A DNA stretch of 64,000 nt, from the NCBI RefSeq assembly GCF_024734385.1, contig NZ_JANHAP010000012.1, forward strand, positions 62,001 to 126,000. Direction: 5' to 3'. Both the position numbers and the translations under genes were made by a program. Below are positions 61,222 through 64,000 of this stretch, piece by piece (positions within the stretch are counted from its first letter, which is position 1; every line of letters begins with the position of its first letter). The notes under the pieces were generated by a model. That model worked only from the letters and a program-made list of their open reading frames with translations, searched no databases and had not been told where the DNA came from. The stretch is from Dasania sp. GY-MA-18. Its GTDB lineage: Bacteria > Pseudomonadota > Gammaproteobacteria > Pseudomonadales > Dasaniaceae.

Positions 61222-62148
61222 ATGTCCTTAATAGGAATTTATTTGCGCGGCTTAGCCATGGGGGCTGCCGATGTGGTGCCCGGTGTTTCGGGTGGCACTA
61301 TTGCATTTATTACCGGTATTTATGGCACCTTATTAGAGGCTATTAAATCGCTTACGCCTCGCAATCTTCGCTTGATTACTCAGCAGGGTTTTAGTGCTTT
61401 TTGGGAGACTGTCAACGGTAGTTTTCTGTTGGTTTTGTTGCTGGGTATAGTGACCAGCATTTTGTCATTAGCCAGGGTGATTAGTTATTTATTGGATCAG
61501 CACCCCTTGTTAATTTGGTCTTTCTTTTTTGGTTTGATTATCGCATCGGCCTTGCATGTGGGTAAGCAGATAAAAAACTGGCGCGGCTCTTATTTGCTAA
61601 TGTTGCTGCTAGGCATTGCCTTGGCAGTACTAATTACCGAGCTTAAACCCTCAGAGCTTACAGCCAGCCCTTGGATAGTGTTTGCGGCGGGTAGTATTGC
61701 TATTTGTGCGATGATCTTGCCAGGTATTTCTGGCAGTTTTTTACTGGTATTAATGGGCTTGTATGGGCCTATATTGGCGGCGGTAAAAGATTTAAATTTA
61801 GTGTTAATTAGCTGCTTTGCCGCGGGCTGTGGTTTGGGTTTGCTGAGTTTTGCCCATTTATTGTCTTGGTTGTTAGCGCGCTTTTATTACCTCACCATGA
61901 GTTTGTTAACGGGATTTCTGTTAGGCTCATTAAACCTAGTGTGGCCTTGGAAACAAACTCTTAGCACCTACACTAATAGCAAAGGCAAAGAGCTGGCTTT
62001 GGAACAAGCTAATCGTTGGCCAGGTGATTTTGAGTTGCTAACCCAGCAGCCGGCACAAACTGTAAGTTGCATAACTATGGCCGTGGCGGGGGTGGCTCTG
62101 GTGCTGCTGTTGGAAAAAATCAGTAGTAAAAATACGAAAGCAAGCTAA
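61222..62148 (+). CDS. popT: DUF368 membrane protein, PopT-type undecaprenyl phosphate translocase
   Basis: The 308-residue protein has about eight membrane segments and the DUF368 signature near the start (RGLAMGAADVVPGVSGGTIAFITGIY), repeated in altered form in the middle (CAMILPGISGSFLLVLMGLYGPIL). DUF368/PopT proteins return undecaprenyl phosphate to the cytoplasmic face so the carrier can be used again. This links it to uppS at 35683. No clear ribosome binding site precedes the ATG, since the repeat occupies that stretch. It is not part of the usual pcm-nlpD-rpoS run. Confidence 0.85.
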   Translation: MSLIGIYLRGLAMGAADVVPGVSGGTIAFITGIYGTLLEAIKSLTPRNLRLITQQGFSAFWETVNGSFLLVLLLGIVTSILSLARVISYLLDQHPLLIWSFFFGLIIASALHVGKQIKNWRGSYLLMLLLGIALAVLITELKPSELTASPWIVFAAGSIAICAMILPGISGSFLLVLMGLYGPILAAVKDLNLVLISCFAAGCGLGLLSFAHLLSWLLARFYYLTMSLLTGFLLGSLNLVWPWKQTLSTYTNSKGKELALEQANRWPGDFELLTQQPAQTVSCITMAVAGVALVLLLEKISSKNTKAS

Positions 62149-62373
62149 AAAACATGAAATATTTCACAAATAGTTAGATTGTTTTTTTATATAAAAATAC
62201 TCTCTTATATATTCGATGTTATTATAAGGGCTTAAAATATAAGCAGTTGCTAGACTTAAATTATAATTTTTTTGAATAAAATCAGTGTTTTAAGAGTTTA
62301 ATTTAATATTAATAAAGCTATACAACTCTCTAGGCTTAGCATTTTTGCGGCTAAAAAATAAGCAGGTTTTGGC
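62149..62373 (+). promoter_or_regulatory. AT-rich gap before nlpD
   Basis: The 225 bases are far richer in A and T than the flanking genes and include long A/T runs and a TATAAT at 62262-62267. I see no good -35 pair for it. It is the likely promoter region of nlpD and possibly a site for nucleoid proteins; this is inference. Confidence 0.35.
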
Positions 62374-63159
62374 TTGAGATTACTTCCCTTTTTAACAGTA
62401 TTGAGCGTGTTACTGCTTTCCGCATGCGGTACGGGAAGTAACTATGCGCCCTTGGAAGATCGCTCTAAAACCCCTTTCTCTTTTAATAAACATCATATAG
62501 TTAGCCGCGGGGAAACACTTTACTCCATCGCTTGGCGCTATGATTTAGATGTTCGAGGGTTAGCGGCAACTAACAATATTGCAGCCCCTTATATTATCCA
62601 TCCGGGTAACAAAGTGTTACTGAACGACAAGGGAAAGGTAACATCTGCAGCTAAGAAGTCGCCAGTGATAGCGGCTCGCCAGGCTTCTAAACCTTCACCA
62701 AAAGTCACCGCTGTTACAGCAGTTAATAGTGCCAGTGCTTATAAAAAAACGGCGCAAGAAACTTTGCCCAAGGGCTACCCCTTTCATTGGCAGTGGCCAG
62801 CTAAGGGCAGAGTGACTAAGCCGTTTCGCACTGCCGCACCGCAACACAAAGGTATTGATCTTCATGGTGATTTGCGAGAGTCTGTATTGGCAGCAAACAG
62901 TGGCAAGGTAGTTTACGCTGGCAGTGGCTTAGCGGGTTATGGCAAGTTGATAATCCTTAAGCATGGCGAAAGTTATTTAAGTGCCTATGCACACAACAGC
63001 AAGCTGTTGGTCAACGAAGGTCAGATGATTAAAGTTGGCCAAAAGATTGCTGAAATGGGAGATACCGGCACCAGTACCAATCGCGTTAAATTGCATTTTG
63101 AAATTCGACGTGATGGCAAACCGGTAAACCCTATAAGTTTGTTGCCCAAAAGAAGTTAG
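62374..63159 (+). CDS. nlpD: LysM/M23-domain lipoprotein NlpD
   Basis: The 261-residue outer-membrane lipoprotein activates amidase AmiC at the division site. Signal with lipid Cys18 (LLSACGTG), a LysM domain (about 41-87, HHIVSRGETLYSIAWRYDLD), and a C-terminal M23/LytM domain (about 160-258). The second metal motif reads KLHFEIR, with Lys instead of the first His of HxH, so the domain is probably non-catalytic, as in E. coli NlpD. It begins with TTG at 62374, with AGCAGG upstream. rpoS follows; in E. coli the main rpoS promoter lies within nlpD. Confidence 0.93.
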   Translation: MRLLPFLTVLSVLLLSACGTGSNYAPLEDRSKTPFSFNKHHIVSRGETLYSIAWRYDLDVRGLAATNNIAAPYIIHPGNKVLLNDKGKVTSAAKKSPVIAARQASKPSPKVTAVTAVNSASAYKKTAQETLPKGYPFHWQWPAKGRVTKPFRTAAPQHKGIDLHGDLRESVLAANSGKVVYAGSGLAGYGKLIILKHGESYLSAYAHNSKLLVNEGQMIKVGQKIAEMGDTGTSTNRVKLHFEIRRDGKPVNPISLLPKRS

Positions 63160-63306
63160 ATGACGTGTTTTACCTGTAATAAACATGTAGTTACAGTTAA
63201 AGAGTACTGAGTTTAGCCAAGTTGTGAGAGGCTGCTATACCAGAAAAACTGTTGAGTTTAGGTATTAGCTTAGTAGTCTTATAACCCAAGAGAGAGGGTG
63301 GAATAT

Positions 63307-64000
63307 ATGGAAGCGACACGGGAAGAGAGTTTAGGCAAAATTGAGTTTGATAAAATTGTTGCCGGAGATTTTGATGTTAATGAAATAGATCTTGATCTGG
63401 ACGATAGCGATGATGATAACGAGGAGTTACTTGGAGCTCCTAAAGCAAAACAAAAATCCAAATCCATAAAACTCCCCGCAGACCGTTTTCAAAAAACACT
63501 AGATGCCACCCAGTTATATTTAAACGAGATTGGTTTCTCCCCCTTATTAACTCCCGAAGAAGAAGTGTATTTTGCTCGCATGGCCATGCGCGGTGAAGAG
63601 GCGGGGCGCAAGCGCATGATAGAAAGTAACCTGCGCTTGGTGGTTAAAATAGCACGCCGCTATGTTAACCGCGGTTTAACCTTATTAGATTTAATTGAAG
63701 AGGGTAACTTAGGCCTGATTCGCGCGGTTGAAAAATTCGACCCCGAACGCGGCTTTCGCTTTTCAACTTACGCGACTTGGTGGATACGTCAAACCATAGA
63801 GCGTGCCATTATGAATCAAACCCGCACCATACGCTTACCCATACATGTGGTGAAAGAGTTAAATGTTTATTTGCGGGCAGCCCGTGAGCTAACCCAAAAG
63901 TTAGATCACGAACCTTCACCAGAAGAGATAGCCGAGTTATTAGATAAGCCGGTAGACGATGTTAAGCGCATGTTGGGTTTAAACGAGCGTGTTGCTTCTA
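63307..64000 (+). CDS. rpoS: RNA polymerase sigma factor RpoS, N-terminal part (3' end outside window)
   Basis: The frame from ATG 63307 stays open to the end of the window (231 codons). AGAGGGTGG lies 6 bases upstream. Residues 1-50 form an acidic, variable N-terminal tail. Then come region 1.2 ([21 protein letters not shown]) and region 2 ([46 protein letters not shown]), with region 3 just begun. It is the general stress and stationary phase sigma factor. The 147-base gap after nlpD shows only a weak palindrome (CTGTAA/TTACAG). Confidence 0.97.
   Translation, partial: MEATREESLGKIEFDKIVAGDFDVNEIDLDLDDSDDDNEELLGAPKAKQKSKSIKLPADRFQKTLDATQLYLNEIGFSPLLTPEEEVYFARMAMRGEEAGRKRMIESNLRLVVKIARRYVNRGLTLLDLIEEGNLGLIRAVEKFDPERGFRFSTYATWWIRQTIERAIMNQTRTIRLPIHVVKELNVYLRAARELTQKLDHEPSPEEIAELLDKPVDDVKRMLGLNERVAS

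Overview
The window looks like a chromosomal backbone segment of a Gammaproteobacterium, probably a marine lineage near Cellvibrionales/Spongiibacteraceae. That placement is an inference from the long DapD form, the DapC-type aminotransferase, an HsbR/HsbA-like switch, and a gene order from map/rpsB to rpoS that closely follows Pseudomonas. No database search was possible. I saw no tRNA or rRNA genes, CRISPR array, transposase or prophage.

Region 1 (1-13.5 kb) is mixed. It holds the tail of a chemotaxis receptor, acetoacetyl-CoA synthetase, YejK, small conserved proteins, a TlpA-like lipoprotein with YihY, an arsC-wrbA-like-DUF2069-sppA run, glpE, the EF-P paralogue efpL, and a convergent c-di-GMP pair (PilZ receptor and GGDEF-EAL protein). 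Region 2 (13.5-19.5 kb) holds an unrecognised exported protein and a 1677-residue hybrid histidine kinase. Region 3 (19.5-32.1 kb) is mostly minus strand: rlmA, the lysine/diaminopimelate genes dapE, dapD and dapC, a cyclic-nucleotide-binding/rhodanese-like protein, yffB, a PP2C/STAS partner-switching pair, an atypical nth, glnD and map.

Region 4 (32.2-64 kb) is a nearly uninterrupted plus-strand housekeeping block. It runs rpsB-tsf, pyrH-frr-uppS-cdsA-dxr-rseP-bamA-skp-lpxD-fabZ-lpxA-lpxB-rnhB-dnaE, accA-tilS, pyrG-kdsA-eno, then ftsB-ispD-ispF-truD-pcm-popT-nlpD-rpoS (rpoS is cut by the window end). It couples translation, isoprenoid and undecaprenyl-phosphate supply, lipid A and outer-membrane assembly, DNA replication and fatty acid synthesis. 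surE, usually between truD and pcm, is missing here, and a DUF368 (PopT-type) gene sits between pcm and nlpD.

No clearly new multi-gene system was found. The best leads are a switch-like pairing in the rpsB leader that can reach the ribosome binding site, a dispersed palindromic repeat present in two intergenic spaces, a hairpin-rich dnaE-accA gap, an endonuclease III with an unusual cysteine pattern, a rhodanese-like domain without its catalytic cysteine, and a GGDEF-EAL protein whose EAL half looks dead.
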